From the NCBI GenBank assembly GCA_947465645.1, contig CANIBQ010000008.1, forward strand, positions 35,988 to 99,987: 64,000 bases of DNA, written 5' to 3'. This stretch comes from Acidobacteriota bacterium (GTDB lineage Bacteria; Acidobacteriota; Vicinamibacteria; Vicinamibacterales; UBA2999). The notes beneath the pieces are model-generated. The model was not told the DNA's origin. It was given only the letters and a program-made list of their open reading frames with translations, and searched no databases. The position numbers and the translations under genes were made by a program. Of the stretch, positions 38,891 through 50,979 are shown in pieces. Within the stretch, counting starts at the first letter, position 1, and every line of letters begins with the position of its first letter.

Positions 38891-40057
38891 CTAATTGGGA
38901 AATCCGGCGCGCGGCAGGCCCGGCACAATCCGCAGCGCATTCTGGTAATACAGCTTTCGTAGCACCGGGTCTGGCAGCGCCAGACCATACAACTTCCAGA
39001 ACGCGTGGTAGTCCCGGTAATAGTCGAAGTAATCGTCTGCCGTCTCGAAGGTCCGCCAGAAATAGGGATATTCGTCGGGTTGAAACGCATCCTTCCCGAA
39101 CAGCACCCGGTCCTGGTATTTGACCAGAAAGGCGTGAGCCGCGCGCGGCTGCCGGCCCAGGTCATAGAGCACCGCGCCGACCTCTCCGTAGAGGTTGGGC
39201 ATCTCGTCGAACATCTTCCCCAGGCGCCCGAGGTCATGGGCGTGCCAGCCAAGGTGGGCGGCGATGAAGGTCGTCTTCGGGTGGCGCCGGAACAGCCGGT
39301 CGCGCTCCGCCATCACCTCGTCGAAGCGGGGGTATTTCGGATCCTGATAGCGGCGGTCCGGAAACAGCGCCAGCTCCAGCCACCGCTCGTTGGAGTAGTC
39401 GAGCGGCTGGAAGAACTCCGGCGGATCCGCGGTGTGAATCATCACCGGGATGTTGAGCCGCGCGGCCGTCTGCCAGATCGGGTCGAGCTCGGGGTCGTCC
39501 AGCTTCAGGCGCGTCCCGTCCGTTTTCCGGATGGTCAGCCCGAAGTCCTTCATGATCTCGCCCAGCCCCACGGCCCCCGCCTTCACGTCGGCCTCGAGCT
39601 GCTGCGCCGCCTTCTGCCCGAAGCCGGGCCCGACATTCCGGAAATCGACGGCGGCGAAGAACACGACCCGGTCCTTGTGGCGGCTCGCTCGCACCGCCGC
39701 GAGGCCCTGTCGCAGGCGATCACTCGGGTTCCGGCCGGAGTTGACCATCACCCGCAGGTTCAGCGCATCCATCGCGGCCACCACCTGGTCGATGGCCGCC
39801 GGAGACGTCAACGCCGGCGGATGACCGTGGATATCGACGACGGGAAACCTGGCGCGGGGAACGGGATGCTGGGGGACGACGAGCGTGGACTCGGGCTTGT
39901 ACTCGCGGATGTTCGGGACCGGAAACTCGGGCTGCCGGTCGGCGCCCGGCCTGGCCTGCGTGGCGCCCGGGCTCTGGCGGGTTTGCGGGGCTTGCGCAAA
40001 CCCCACGGCGGCTGCCGCGACGAGGGCGGCGGCCAGGAACCAGAGCCTGATGGTCAT
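38891..40057 (-). CDS. Exported amidohydrolase family protein
   Basis: A 388-residue protein from ATG 40057 with a signal peptide ending near GFAQ. VVDIHGHPP near residue 75 gives the HxH metal motif, later VMIHTADPP and FIAAHLGW give the other histidines, and VLFGKDAFQPDEYPYF gives the acidic end. These match amidohydrolase-2 (decarboxylase-type) enzymes. The start codon is only 16 nt after the 3' end of rnpB on the same strand, so it may be read from the rnpB promoter. Substrate is unknown. Confidence 0.88.
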   Translation of the reverse strand: MTIRLWFLAAALVAAAAVGFAQAPQTRQSPGATQARPGADRQPEFPVPNIREYKPESTLVVPQHPVPRARFPVVDIHGHPPALTSPAAIDQVVAAMDALNLRVMVNSGRNPSDRLRQGLAAVRASRHKDRVVFFAAVDFRNVGPGFGQKAAQQLEADVKAGAVGLGEIMKDFGLTIRKTDGTRLKLDDPELDPIWQTAARLNIPVMIHTADPPEFFQPLDYSNERWLELALFPDRRYQDPKYPRFDEVMAERDRLFRRHPKTTFIAAHLGWHAHDLGRLGKMFDEMPNLYGEVGAVLYDLGRQPRAAHAFLVKYQDRVLFGKDAFQPDEYPYFWRTFETADDYFDYYRDYHAFWKLYGLALPDPVLRKLYYQNALRIVPGLPRAGFPN

Positions 40058-40073
40058 GGAGAAATTGTAAAGT

Positions 40074-40519
40074 GTCGCAGCCAGCCGGTAAGCCGAATTT
40101 TGTCCGCCTCCGCCCCCTTGCGGGCGCTTCGGCGGGACGATCATTCCTCTAGACCCGCGATCGCTCGCGGGTTCGTGCGACCTACCCGGTGGCTCGAACG
40201 GGCCGTTCTTGCGCGCCACCCTATTTGGTCTTGCTCCGTGCGGGGTTTTGCCTGCCATCCGTGTTGCCACGGACGCGGTGCGCTCTTACCGCACCTTTTC
40301 ACCCTTACCCCACCTTCGCCCTTGCGGGCTCACGCGAGGCGGTACCTTTTCTGTGCCACTGGTCCGTCAAGTTGCCCTGCCCGGGCGTTACCCGGCGCAC
40401 TGCCCTGTGGAGTTCGGACTTTCCTCCCGCCTTCGCCGTTGGCTTCGGCATGGCAAGCTCGTGAGAGCCTGCCTGCCGCGACCCGTACGAAGACCGGCGA
40501 TCGTCTGGCCGGCTGCGAC
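40074..40519 (-). ncRNA. rnpB: RNase P RNA, bacterial class A
   Basis: On the minus strand the conserved helix P4 left half GAGGAAAGTCCGAACTCC lies near the 5' end, and AGAGGAATGATCG and ACAAAATTCGGCTTACC lie near the 3' end. The ends pair with each other (gtcgcagccggcc at the start against ggctggctgcgac at the end), which sets the borders. Length of about 446 nt is on the long side for class A. It is the ribozyme that trims the 5' leader of tRNA precursors. A large palindrome precedes it and an amidohydrolase gene follows directly. Confidence 0.95.
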
Positions 40520-40545
40520 TACCCATTATCACTTACGTTCACACT

Positions 40546-40631
40546 TCTCGGTTCTCTTTGCTCGGTTCGTGTTCACGTTCGCACGAACGTGAAACGAACC
40601 CTGCATCCTGAACACGAACCGAGAACCGAGA
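40546..40631. repeat. Nested long palindrome between ntrC-type gene and rnpB
   Basis: Three inverted pairs are nested: tctcggttctc 40546-40556 with 40621-40631, ctcggttcgtgttca 40561-40575 with tgaacacgaaccgag 40609-40623, and ttcacgttcg 40572-40581 with 40584-40593. Stems are 11, 15 and 10 bp without mismatch. It lies upstream of rnpB and downstream of the response regulator stop, and could end transcription of the regulator or be a mobile miniature element. Confidence 0.7.
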
Positions 40632-40653
40632 ACTCAGAACTGCGAACGGTTCC

Positions 40654-42111
40654 CTATCCGTCGACTTCCTGCTTGATGCCGTACTGTTCGAGCTTCTTGT
40701 AGAGATTGCTGCGCGGCGTGTCGATGACTTCCGCGGTCTTGGAGATGTTCCAGTTGTTGTCGCGCAGCTTCTGCACCAGGTAGGCGCGCTCGGCGGCGTC
40801 CTTGAACTCGCGCAGGGTCCCGGCGCCTGGGGTGGCGGTGGCGGACGGCGGGTTGTCGAGCATCTCGGCGGCCGCGCCGCTGGACGCGGCGCCTGACGCA
40901 GCGCTCACACCGGCGGCAGGACTGGCGGCCGTCGGCCGCGCCGGCGCTTCGGTCCGTATTTCAGGCGGCAGGTCATCGACCCGAATGATGTCACCGGGAG
41001 TCATGATCATCAGCCGCTCGACGGTGTTGCGCAGCTCGCGGATGTTGCCGCGCCACCGGTACCGCTGGAGCCCTTCCATCGCGCGCGGATCGAACCGCTT
41101 CGGCTTGACGTTGTGCTCTTCGCTGATCCGCCTGGCGAAGTGGTGCACGAGCATCGGAATGTCCTCCCGGCGCTCGCGTAGCGGCGGGACGGTCATCGGG
41201 ATCACGTTCAGGCGAAAGAACAGGTCCTCGCGGAACTCGCCGCGCTCGATCGCCCCTTCGAGGTTCTTGTTGGTGGCGGCGATGATCCGCACGTCGACCT
41301 TGACCGTGCGGGCGGAGCCGAGCCGCTCCACCTCCTGCTCCTGGAGTACGCGAAGCACCTTGGCCTGCGTCTTGGGGCTCATGTCGCCGACTTCGTCGAG
41401 GAAGATCGTCCCGCGGTCGGCTTGCTCGAACTTGCCGATCTGCTTCTCGGTGGCCCCCGTGAACGACCCCTTCTCGTGGCCGAACAGCTCCGACTCGATC
41501 AACTCCTCGGGGATGGCCGCGCAGTTCACCTGGACGAAGCGCTGGCTCGCCCTCGGGCTGTTGCGGTGGATCGTCCGCGCCACCAGTTCCTTGCCGGCGC
41601 CGCTCTCGCCCAGCAGCATGACCGTGGCATTGGTGGGCGCCGCGCGCTTCACGGCCTCCAGCACCTTTCGCAGCGACGGACTCTCGCCGATGATCTCGTA
41701 TTTCGACTCCATCGCGAGCTTGAGCTCGCGGTTCTCCTGCCGCAGCTCGCGCAGCTCGAGGCCCTTGGCGACGGTGACCAGCACGCGCTCGCTCGTGAAG
41801 GGCTTCTCGATGAAGTCAAAGGCGCCGAGCCGGGTCGCCTGCATCGCGTCGGTGATGGTGCCGTGGCCTGAGATCATGGCGACGGGCAGCGCCTCGTCGA
41901 TCTTCCGGATTTCCGCGAGCGTCTCGAGGCCGTTCATTCCCGGCATCTTGATGTCGAGGACGACCATGTCCGGCGGCTCGCGCTTGACGAGGGCGACGCC
42001 GTCGGCGCCCGAGGGAGCACCCACGAACTCGTAATCCTCGTACTCGAGGATCATCCGCAGGGAGTCGCGGATGGCGGCCTCGTCGTCGATCACGAGAATC
42101 CGTGGCTTCAT
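40654..42111 (-). CDS. NtrC-family sigma-54 response regulator
   Basis: A 485-residue regulator: receiver domain (1-120, IDDE and VVLDIKMPG phospho-acceptor), AAA+ domain (about 145-385) with Walker A GESGAGKE and an intact sigma-54 loop GHEKGSFTGAT, then a long Ala/Pro linker and a Fis-type helix-turn-helix (NNWNISKTAEVIDTPRSNLY). The start is ATG 42111 (MKPRILVIDDE); the in-frame extension to 42240 would translate the GTGCA repeat. No cognate histidine kinase lies next to it. It follows htrA, so envelope stress control is a possible theme. Confidence 0.93.
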   Translation of the reverse strand: MKPRILVIDDEAAIRDSLRMILEYEDYEFVGAPSGADGVALVKREPPDMVVLDIKMPGMNGLETLAEIRKIDEALPVAMISGHGTITDAMQATRLGAFDFIEKPFTSERVLVTVAKGLELRELRQENRELKLAMESKYEIIGESPSLRKVLEAVKRAAPTNATVMLLGESGAGKELVARTIHRNSPRASQRFVQVNCAAIPEELIESELFGHEKGSFTGATEKQIGKFEQADRGTIFLDEVGDMSPKTQAKVLRVLQEQEVERLGSARTVKVDVRIIAATNKNLEGAIERGEFREDLFFRLNVIPMTVPPLRERREDIPMLVHHFARRISEEHNVKPKRFDPRAMEGLQRYRWRGNIRELRNTVERLMIMTPGDIIRVDDLPPEIRTEAPARPTAASPAAGVSAASGAASSGAAAEMLDNPPSATATPGAGTLREFKDAAERAYLVQKLRDNNWNISKTAEVIDTPRSNLYKKLEQYGIKQEVDG

Positions 42112-42130
42112 GACGCGGAGATGTGCATGG

Positions 42131-42175
42131 TGCAACGTGCAGGAGTGCAACGTGCAGGAGTGCAACGTGCAGGAG
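42131..42175. repeat. Three tandem copies of a 15-nt GTGCA repeat within a GTGCA-rich spacer
   Basis: The unit tgcaacgtgcaggag is repeated exactly three times at 42131-42145, 42146-42160 and 42161-42175. The following 85 nt (to 42262) keep the same GTGCAC/TGCACG vocabulary and contain gtgcaatgtgc and gcacattgcac in inverted order. It fills the gap between htrA and the response regulator and lies about 20 nt before the regulator start. Confidence 0.85.
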
Positions 42176-42264
42176 TGCACGTGCGGGTGCAATGTGCACG
42201 AGTACGGGTGCACGTGCACTCGCACATTGCACGCGTGCACTCTGCACTCTGCACGTTCACTTCT

Positions 42265-43770
42265 TCACCGCTCTTCGATCTTGATGGTCTGGAGAGAGCG
42301 CTGCTCGAGCTCGGGCTTGTAGAAGTAGAGCGCCAGGATGTCGCCGGGCCGCGCGTCGGCGGTCAGGCGCCGGTAGTCGTCGATGCTCCGCACGGGCTGG
42401 CGGTTGATCTCGAGCAGCACGTGCCCGCGCTCCACGTCGGCGTCAAACGCCGGGCTCATCGGCTCCACGCGCGAGACGATGACGCCGGTGGTGCCGTCGG
42501 GCAGCTTGAAGCGCGCGGCCGACTCGCCGTCGATCTCGCGGACCGACAGGCCGAGCAGGGGCCCGCGCTGGCTCGACGGCAGCGGCTGCTGCCCGGTCGT
42601 GCTCGGCGCGCGGCGCTCGCGCTGCGGGCGCTCGGCGAGCTTGATTGCCACGTTCATCGTCCGGCCGTCGCGCAGGATCTGCAGCGTGGCGGTGGTGCCG
42701 GGCGCGCGCGACGCGATCAATTGAATGAGCTCGTCGTTGCCTTCGACCGCCCGGCCGTCAACCGCGACGATCAGGTCGTAGGTCCGCACGCCGGCGCGCT
42801 CACCGGGCGAGCCGGCGGTGACGTCCTGCACCAGCGCGCCGCTCGAAGACTTCAGGCCGAGCGAGCGCTGCAGGTCGGGGTCGACGTCACGCAGCAGAAC
42901 CCCGATGTAGCCGCGCGAGACCAGGCCGCGTTCCCGCAGCTGAGGCAGGATCGCGGACGCCTGGTTGATGGGCACGGCGAAGCCGATGTTGGACGCGCGT
43001 GAGCTGATCGCCGCGTTGATGCCGATCACCTCGCCAAGGGAGTTGATCAGCGGTCCGCCGCTGTTGCCGAAATTGATCGCCGCGTCGGTCTGGATGTAGC
43101 GGTCGAGCGAGGTGTCGAACAGCTTACGGCCGATGAAACTGACAACGCCCACGGTGACCGTGTGCTCGTAGGCGAGGGGGTTGCCGATCGCCACGACCCA
43201 CTCCCCCACGCGCAGGCCGTCGGAGTTGCCGAGCGACGCAAACGGCAGCGGCGCCGCCGACTCGACCTTGATCAGGGCGATGTCGGTATCCGGGTCCGAT
43301 CCCACCCGCTCGGCGCGGAGGTTCCGGCCGTCGAGCAGCCGCACCATGATGCGATCGGCGCCGTCGATGACGTGGTGGTTGGTGAGGATGTAGCCGTCGG
43401 GATCGATGAGGAATCCGGTGCCGGCGCCCCTGCGGGGCCCTTCGCGCTCGCGCTCCTGCTGGCGTTCGAACAGATCCGGTCCGTCGGGAAGCGGCGGCGC
43501 CATCCGGCGCCGGGAACGCGCGTCGCCGCGCGAGGTGGCGTCGATGTTGACCACCGCCGGATTCAGGCGCTCGGCGATATCCGCAAACGAGACAGAGCCG
43601 GGTGAGGTCTTCGATGTCGCGAGGGCGCGGGCGGCGGTCGCGCGCGCGCTGGGGGCGGAGATAGCCGTCGCCGGGGTCATGGTGCCAGCCACGATCAGCC
43701 CGACGAGGAACGCAACGGTGGCACTGAGGCAGACCGTTACCACCAGGAAGCGCCGAGTCATCGTTCCCAT
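42265..43770 (-). CDS. Do-family serine protease/chaperone HtrA (DegQ-like)
   Basis: A 501-residue periplasmic protease. After one N-terminal membrane segment come the trypsin-like domain with the triad H133 (LTNHHV), D163 (DTDIAL) and S237 (NFGNSGGP), and two PDZ domains at about 275-365 and 395-495. It degrades or refolds misfolded envelope proteins. ATG 43770 starts the frame; ATG 43761 is also possible and stands 7 nt after TATAAT (43773-43768), so a leaderless transcript could start there. It lies 7 nt after ligA. Confidence 0.93.
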   Translation of the reverse strand: MGTMTRRFLVVTVCLSATVAFLVGLIVAGTMTPATAISAPSARATAARALATSKTSPGSVSFADIAERLNPAVVNIDATSRGDARSRRRMAPPLPDGPDLFERQQEREREGPRRGAGTGFLIDPDGYILTNHHVIDGADRIMVRLLDGRNLRAERVGSDPDTDIALIKVESAAPLPFASLGNSDGLRVGEWVVAIGNPLAYEHTVTVGVVSFIGRKLFDTSLDRYIQTDAAINFGNSGGPLINSLGEVIGINAAISSRASNIGFAVPINQASAILPQLRERGLVSRGYIGVLLRDVDPDLQRSLGLKSSSGALVQDVTAGSPGERAGVRTYDLIVAVDGRAVEGNDELIQLIASRAPGTTATLQILRDGRTMNVAIKLAERPQRERRAPSTTGQQPLPSSQRGPLLGLSVREIDGESAARFKLPDGTTGVIVSRVEPMSPAFDADVERGHVLLEINRQPVRSIDDYRRLTADARPGDILALYFYKPELEQRSLQTIKIEER

Positions 43771-43777
43771 TATAGGG

Positions 43778-46839
<3,062 letters not shown>

Positions 46840-46914
46840 GCGTCACCATCAGTACACATCAGCGCGCGGAGTGTCAACGCGCGGACACGCGCTAATCCTT
46901 GGCAGGAGTAGCAG

Positions 46915-47694
46915 TTACGGGTTGAACAGGCGCCCGAAGTTGTCCGTGGACGCGGCCGCGACCGCCTCGACCGTGGTGCCGCGCAGCTCGGCAATCGTCT
47001 CGGCCACCCGAACCACGTGTGACGGTTCGTTACGTTTGCCGCGATGCGGAACGGGAGCGAGAAAGGGGCTGTCGGTTTCGATCAGCAGGCGATCGAGCGG
47101 AACGACCTTCGCCACTTCGTGCAGTTCCAGCGCGCGCGGGAAGGTGACGATGCCCGCCAGTGAGAGGTAGAAGCCCGCATCCAGCGCGCGGCGCGCCATC
47201 GCCCGGTCGCCGGTGAAGCAATGAAAGACGACCCCGGTATCACCTGCCGACTCCTCGGCCAGGAGGCGAAACGTGTCGTCTTCGGCCTCGCGGGTGTGGA
47301 TCACGATCGGCAGGCGGCGGTGCCGAGCCAGGCGGATCTGCTCCCGGAATACGGCCTGCTGCGCCTCGCGGGGCGCGAAGTCGTAGTGATAATCGAGGCC
47401 GATTTCCCCCAGGCCCCGAGCCAGCGCCTGCGCGTCGAGGGCCGCGGCGACGACCCGCGCAGCGGCGGGTGGATCGTCAGCAAACTTGCCGGCGGCGTGC
47501 GGGTGGATGCCGATGGAAAACCTCACGCCTTCCCACCGCGCGGCCACTTCCCCGCCCTGCTTCAACTCCGGTTCATCCTCTGCCGCAAGGATGACCAGGG
47601 CGCCCTGTACGCCCGCCGCCCGCGCACGCCCGATGACCTCGTCCAGGTCGTCGACGAACTCCGGGCCGGCCAGATGACAGTGGCTATCGATCAT
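46915..47694 (-). CDS. TatD-family metal-dependent DNase
   Basis: A 259-residue TIM-barrel hydrolase. The metal-binding MIDSHCHL at the start, IGIHPHAA, IGLDYHYDFAP, IHTREA, VFHCFTG and LIETDSPFLAPVPHRG then KRNEP are complete. TatD enzymes have 3'-5' exonuclease and apurinic-site activities. The ATG at 47694 follows GGGAG inside a repeat. In many bacteria tatD lies next to metG, as here. Confidence 0.94.
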   Translation of the reverse strand: MIDSHCHLAGPEFVDDLDEVIGRARAAGVQGALVILAAEDEPELKQGGEVAARWEGVRFSIGIHPHAAGKFADDPPAAARVVAAALDAQALARGLGEIGLDYHYDFAPREAQQAVFREQIRLARHRRLPIVIHTREAEDDTFRLLAEESAGDTGVVFHCFTGDRAMARRALDAGFYLSLAGIVTFPRALELHEVAKVVPLDRLLIETDSPFLAPVPHRGKRNEPSHVVRVAETIAELRGTTVEAVAAASTDNFGRLFNP

Positions 47695-47699
47695 GTCAA

Positions 47700-47766
47700 C
47701 TCCCAACTACGCAACTCCCAATTCCCAACTCGTTTGGGAGTTGGTGTTTTTGGGAGTCGGGAGTTT
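47700..47766. repeat. CAACTCCCAA spacer with hairpin
   Basis: The gap between metG and tatD is made of variants of aactcccaact and gggagttggg, with a 7-bp stem ccaactc/gagttgg at 47725-47731 and 47738-47744. A T-run follows on the plus strand only, where there is no gene to terminate. It also supplies the ribosome-binding GGGAG of tatD on the minus strand. Confidence 0.55.
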
Positions 47767-47768
47767 TT

Positions 47769-49679
47769 CTACCGCACGCGCGAGCCGGGCTCGACTGGTG
47801 CGTCGAAGGCGACGAGGATCGGGGGGCCGCCCTCGGCGCTCGCGGCGAGGATCATGCCGTTGGATTCGATGCCCATCAACTTGGCGGGCTTGAGGTTGGC
47901 GACAAACGCCACCGTCCGGCCCACGAGCTGCTCGGGCTGGTAGGCTTCAGCGATGCCGGCGAGGATCGTGCGCCGCTCGGTGCCGGCGTCAACCAGCAGC
48001 TTCACGAGCTTCTTCGACTTCGGCACGGCTTCGGCCTCGAGGATCTTGCCGACCCGCAGCTCGATCTTCATGAAGTCGTCTATCGAAATGCGGGTGTCCT
48101 GGGCGGGCGCCGCGGCTGCCGCGACCGCCGGTGTTGCGTTCTCGTCCACGTCCTTTACCTCAGTTCGTTCTTCCACGCGTGGCCACATGGCCTCGCCCTT
48201 GGCCATCACACGCTCGCCCTCGGACCGCCAACGGGCGTCGCGATCGAGTCGCAGGTCGCCCACCGCGGTCGTCTCCCCCACGCGTCTCAAAATCTCAGCG
48301 CTCGAACCGGGCATGACCGGGAGCAGCAGCACCGCCGCGACGCGAATGGCTTCCGCTACGTCAAACAGCACCGCATCGAGCTGCGTGGCGTTGGCGGGAT
48401 CCTTGGCCAGCTTCCATGGCGCCGTCTCCGCGATGTATTCGTTGGCCGCGTCGATGATCTGAAAGGCCGCCGCCACACCCTCGTGCAGGGCAAACCCGTC
48501 CATCGCCGTCCGGTATCGCGCCACCGCGGCCTCCACGACCTGCGCGAGCCGCCCGCTGGTCGCCGCGGGGGCCAGCCGTGAGCCGCGATACTTCTCGGCC
48601 ATCGCCGCCAGCCGGCTGACGAGGTTGCCCAGGTTGTTCGCGAGATCGACGTTGTAGCGCTCTTCGTACCGTTCCCAGGTGAAGTCGCCGTCGCCGCCGT
48701 AGGAAATCTCCTTCACGAGATACAGCCGCAGCGGGTCGGGGCCGAATCGCTTCGCTACGTCCGACGGATCGAGGCTGGTGCCGAGCGACTTGCTCATGCG
48801 CTGGCCGCCGAAGTTCACCCACCCGTGGCCGAACACCTGCTTCGGCAGGGCGAGGCCGGCGCTCATCAGCATCGCCGGCCACACCACGGTATGGAACCGC
48901 GTGATGTCCTTGCCGACAACGTGCAGATCGGCCGGCCACCACTTCGCGAACTGCGCCTCGTCGGTGCCGTAGCCGACCGCCGCCGCGTAATTGATCAACG
49001 CGTCGAACCACACATAGACGACGTTGTCGGGGGCGAACGGGAGAGGAATGCCCCAGAGCTGACCGGCCCGGCTGACAGAGATGTCCTCGAGGCCGCTTTC
49101 GAGGAGCCGGAGGATCTCATTCCGGCGGGATTCCGGCTCGAGGAACTCCGGGTGCGCCCGGAAATGCGTGAGCAGCGGTTCGGTGTACTTCGAGAGCCGG
49201 AAGAAATAGTTCTTCTCGCGGATCCACTCGGGCGTCAGCGTCGGGTGGAGCGGACATTTGCCGTCCACCAGGTCCTTGTCCTGCTTGAACGCCTCGCACG
49301 AGACGCAGTACCAGCCTTCGTAGTGGCCTTCATAGATGTCGCCGTTGTCGAAGCAGGTCTGGGCCAGCTTCTGGACGGCGACCTTGTGGCGCGGCTCGGT
49401 CGTGCGGATGAAGTCGTCGAACGAGATGTCCAGCTGCCCCCAGACGCTGCGGAACTCCTGCTCCATCTGATCGCAGTACACCCGCGGGTCGAGTCCGCGC
49501 TCGGCTGCGCGTTTGTAGACATTCTGGGAATGCTCGTCATTCCCCATCAGGAAATGAGTCTCGATCCCCGACAGCCGCTTGTAACGGGCGATGACGTCGG
49601 CGGTGATCTTTTCGTACGCCGTGCCGAGGTGGGGGCGACTGTTGACGTAGTCGATCGCGGTCGTCAGGAAGAAGCGCAT
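47769..49679 (-). CDS. metG: Methionyl-tRNA synthetase
   Basis: A 636-residue synthetase that charges methionine on initiator and elongator tRNA. The HIGH-like HLGT near residue 17, the KMSKS equivalent RMSKSLG, the connective zinc knuckle with CVSC and CPLH, and a C-terminal tRNA-binding OB domain (about 535-636, MKIELRVGKILEAE) are present. The first ATG is used. Its start overlaps the end of larC by 16 nt. Confidence 0.97.
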   Translation of the reverse strand: MRFFLTTAIDYVNSRPHLGTAYEKITADVIARYKRLSGIETHFLMGNDEHSQNVYKRAAERGLDPRVYCDQMEQEFRSVWGQLDISFDDFIRTTEPRHKVAVQKLAQTCFDNGDIYEGHYEGWYCVSCEAFKQDKDLVDGKCPLHPTLTPEWIREKNYFFRLSKYTEPLLTHFRAHPEFLEPESRRNEILRLLESGLEDISVSRAGQLWGIPLPFAPDNVVYVWFDALINYAAAVGYGTDEAQFAKWWPADLHVVGKDITRFHTVVWPAMLMSAGLALPKQVFGHGWVNFGGQRMSKSLGTSLDPSDVAKRFGPDPLRLYLVKEISYGGDGDFTWERYEERYNVDLANNLGNLVSRLAAMAEKYRGSRLAPAATSGRLAQVVEAAVARYRTAMDGFALHEGVAAAFQIIDAANEYIAETAPWKLAKDPANATQLDAVLFDVAEAIRVAAVLLLPVMPGSSAEILRRVGETTAVGDLRLDRDARWRSEGERVMAKGEAMWPRVEERTEVKDVDENATPAVAAAAAPAQDTRISIDDFMKIELRVGKILEAEAVPKSKKLVKLLVDAGTERRTILAGIAEAYQPEQLVGRTVAFVANLKPAKLMGIESNGMILAASAEGGPPILVAFDAPVEPGSRVR

Positions 49680-50968
49680 CGCTCCAAATAGCTCTTCATC
49701 GCCGAGGCCTGGACGTCCTTGAGCGGCGTGCCGGTGGCGGTGGCAATCCGGGCACAGTCGTCGAATTCAGGAGAGGCGTTGAGTACCTCCCCGTTGCGGC
49801 GCGCCACCTTGAACCGGACCGCGCCCAGCGGGGTCTCGACCGTGATGGTCTCGCGGTCCAGGCACTCGCGGGTCATTTCGCGGTAGCGCACGCCGATGGT
49901 GGTGGTCTCCCGGAAGACCGTCGAGGTCAGCCGCTCGCGCGTGTCGGGGGTGGCCACCACCGTGAGCAGCGTCCCGGGCCGGTTCTTCTTCATCTGGATC
50001 GGCGTGTAGAACACGTCCAGCGCGCCCTCGGCGAGCAGCCGGTCCATCAGGGCGCCGAAAATCTGCGGGTTCATGTCGTCGATGTCGGCCTCGATGACGA
50101 CCACGCTATGCGACGGGGCGGTGCTGTCGGCCTCGCCGATCATCACCCGCAGCACGTTGGGCGTGTCGTGGAAGTCGCGCGAGCCCGCCCCGTACGCGGT
50201 TTTCGTCAGGCGCATCGCGGGCACCGACCCGTAGCTGCCGGCGTAGCCGGTGATCAGGAGGGCACCGGTCGGCGTCACCATCTCAGCCTGCTGCGGCCCC
50301 GAATAGATCGGCGCCCCCGCCAGCAGCCTGGCCGTGGCCGGCGCCGGCACCGGGTAGAGCCCGTGCGCCGATCGGATGCTGCCGCTGCCGACATTGAGCG
50401 GAGACGACACGATGCGATCGACACCGAGCGTCTCGAGCGCGTAGACCGTCCCGACGATGTCGATGATCGAATCGAGTGCGCCCACCTCGTGCAGGTGCAC
50501 CTTGTCCATCGAGGTGCCGTGAATCTCCGCTTCCGCTTCTCCAAGTCTCGCGAACAGCTCCTTCGCCCGGGCCTTCCCTGGCGCGCTCAGCGAGGACCCC
50601 GCGATCAGCTGGTAGATGTCGGCCAGCGAGCGATGCGAGTGATGATGCATCGACTCGGGCGATGCGCCTGGCGCATGCCGCTGCGAGCTGCCTGTCGCGT
50701 GCGAGTGCGAATGGTTTTTCGCGTGCTCGTGAGAGGAGTGCGAATGGTCGTGCGCATGATCGACGGCCGCCGTCTCCCCGCGGACGTGGAACTTGGTGGC
50801 CGTGATGCCGGCGCGGGTGACGCGCTCGGTCCAGACGCTGTCGCGGTCCACGGCCAGGGTACCCAGCGCGCGCCGCAGGTCGTCGAGCGGCAGGCCCGCG
50901 TCGAGCAGCGCGCCGAGGATCATGTCGCCGGAGGCGCCGGAAAAGCAGTCGAAATAGAGGAGCTTCAC
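49664..50968 (-). CDS. larC: Nickel-pincer cofactor synthesis protein LarC
   Basis: A 434-residue protein. YFDCFSGASGDMILGALLDAG at the start, a His-rich segment at about residues 69-113, VHLHEVGALDSIIDIVG and MNPQIFGALMDRLL are typical of LarC, which inserts nickel into the pyridinium bis-thiocarboxylate cofactor of lactate racemase-type enzymes. The start is GTG 50968; AGGAG directly overlaps it. No larA, larB or larE is present in this window. It overlaps metG by 16 nt. Confidence 0.93.
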   Translation of the reverse strand: MKLLYFDCFSGASGDMILGALLDAGLPLDDLRRALGTLAVDRDSVWTERVTRAGITATKFHVRGETAAVDHAHDHSHSSHEHAKNHSHSHATGSSQRHAPGASPESMHHHSHRSLADIYQLIAGSSLSAPGKARAKELFARLGEAEAEIHGTSMDKVHLHEVGALDSIIDIVGTVYALETLGVDRIVSSPLNVGSGSIRSAHGLYPVPAPATARLLAGAPIYSGPQQAEMVTPTGALLITGYAGSYGSVPAMRLTKTAYGAGSRDFHDTPNVLRVMIGEADSTAPSHSVVVIEADIDDMNPQIFGALMDRLLAEGALDVFYTPIQMKKNRPGTLLTVVATPDTRERLTSTVFRETTTIGVRYREMTRECLDRETITVETPLGAVRFKVARRNGEVLNASPEFDDCARIATATGTPLKDVQASAMKSYLERCASS

Positions 50969-50979
50969 TCCTGACCATC

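Noticed and set aside
42131..42262. CRISPR array
   Set aside because: The repeats are adjacent 15-mers without spacers; no cas genes are nearby.
47725..47750. Rho-independent terminator on the plus strand
   Set aside because: Stem and T-run are in plus orientation, but no plus-strand gene precedes them; it is part of a repetitive spacer.
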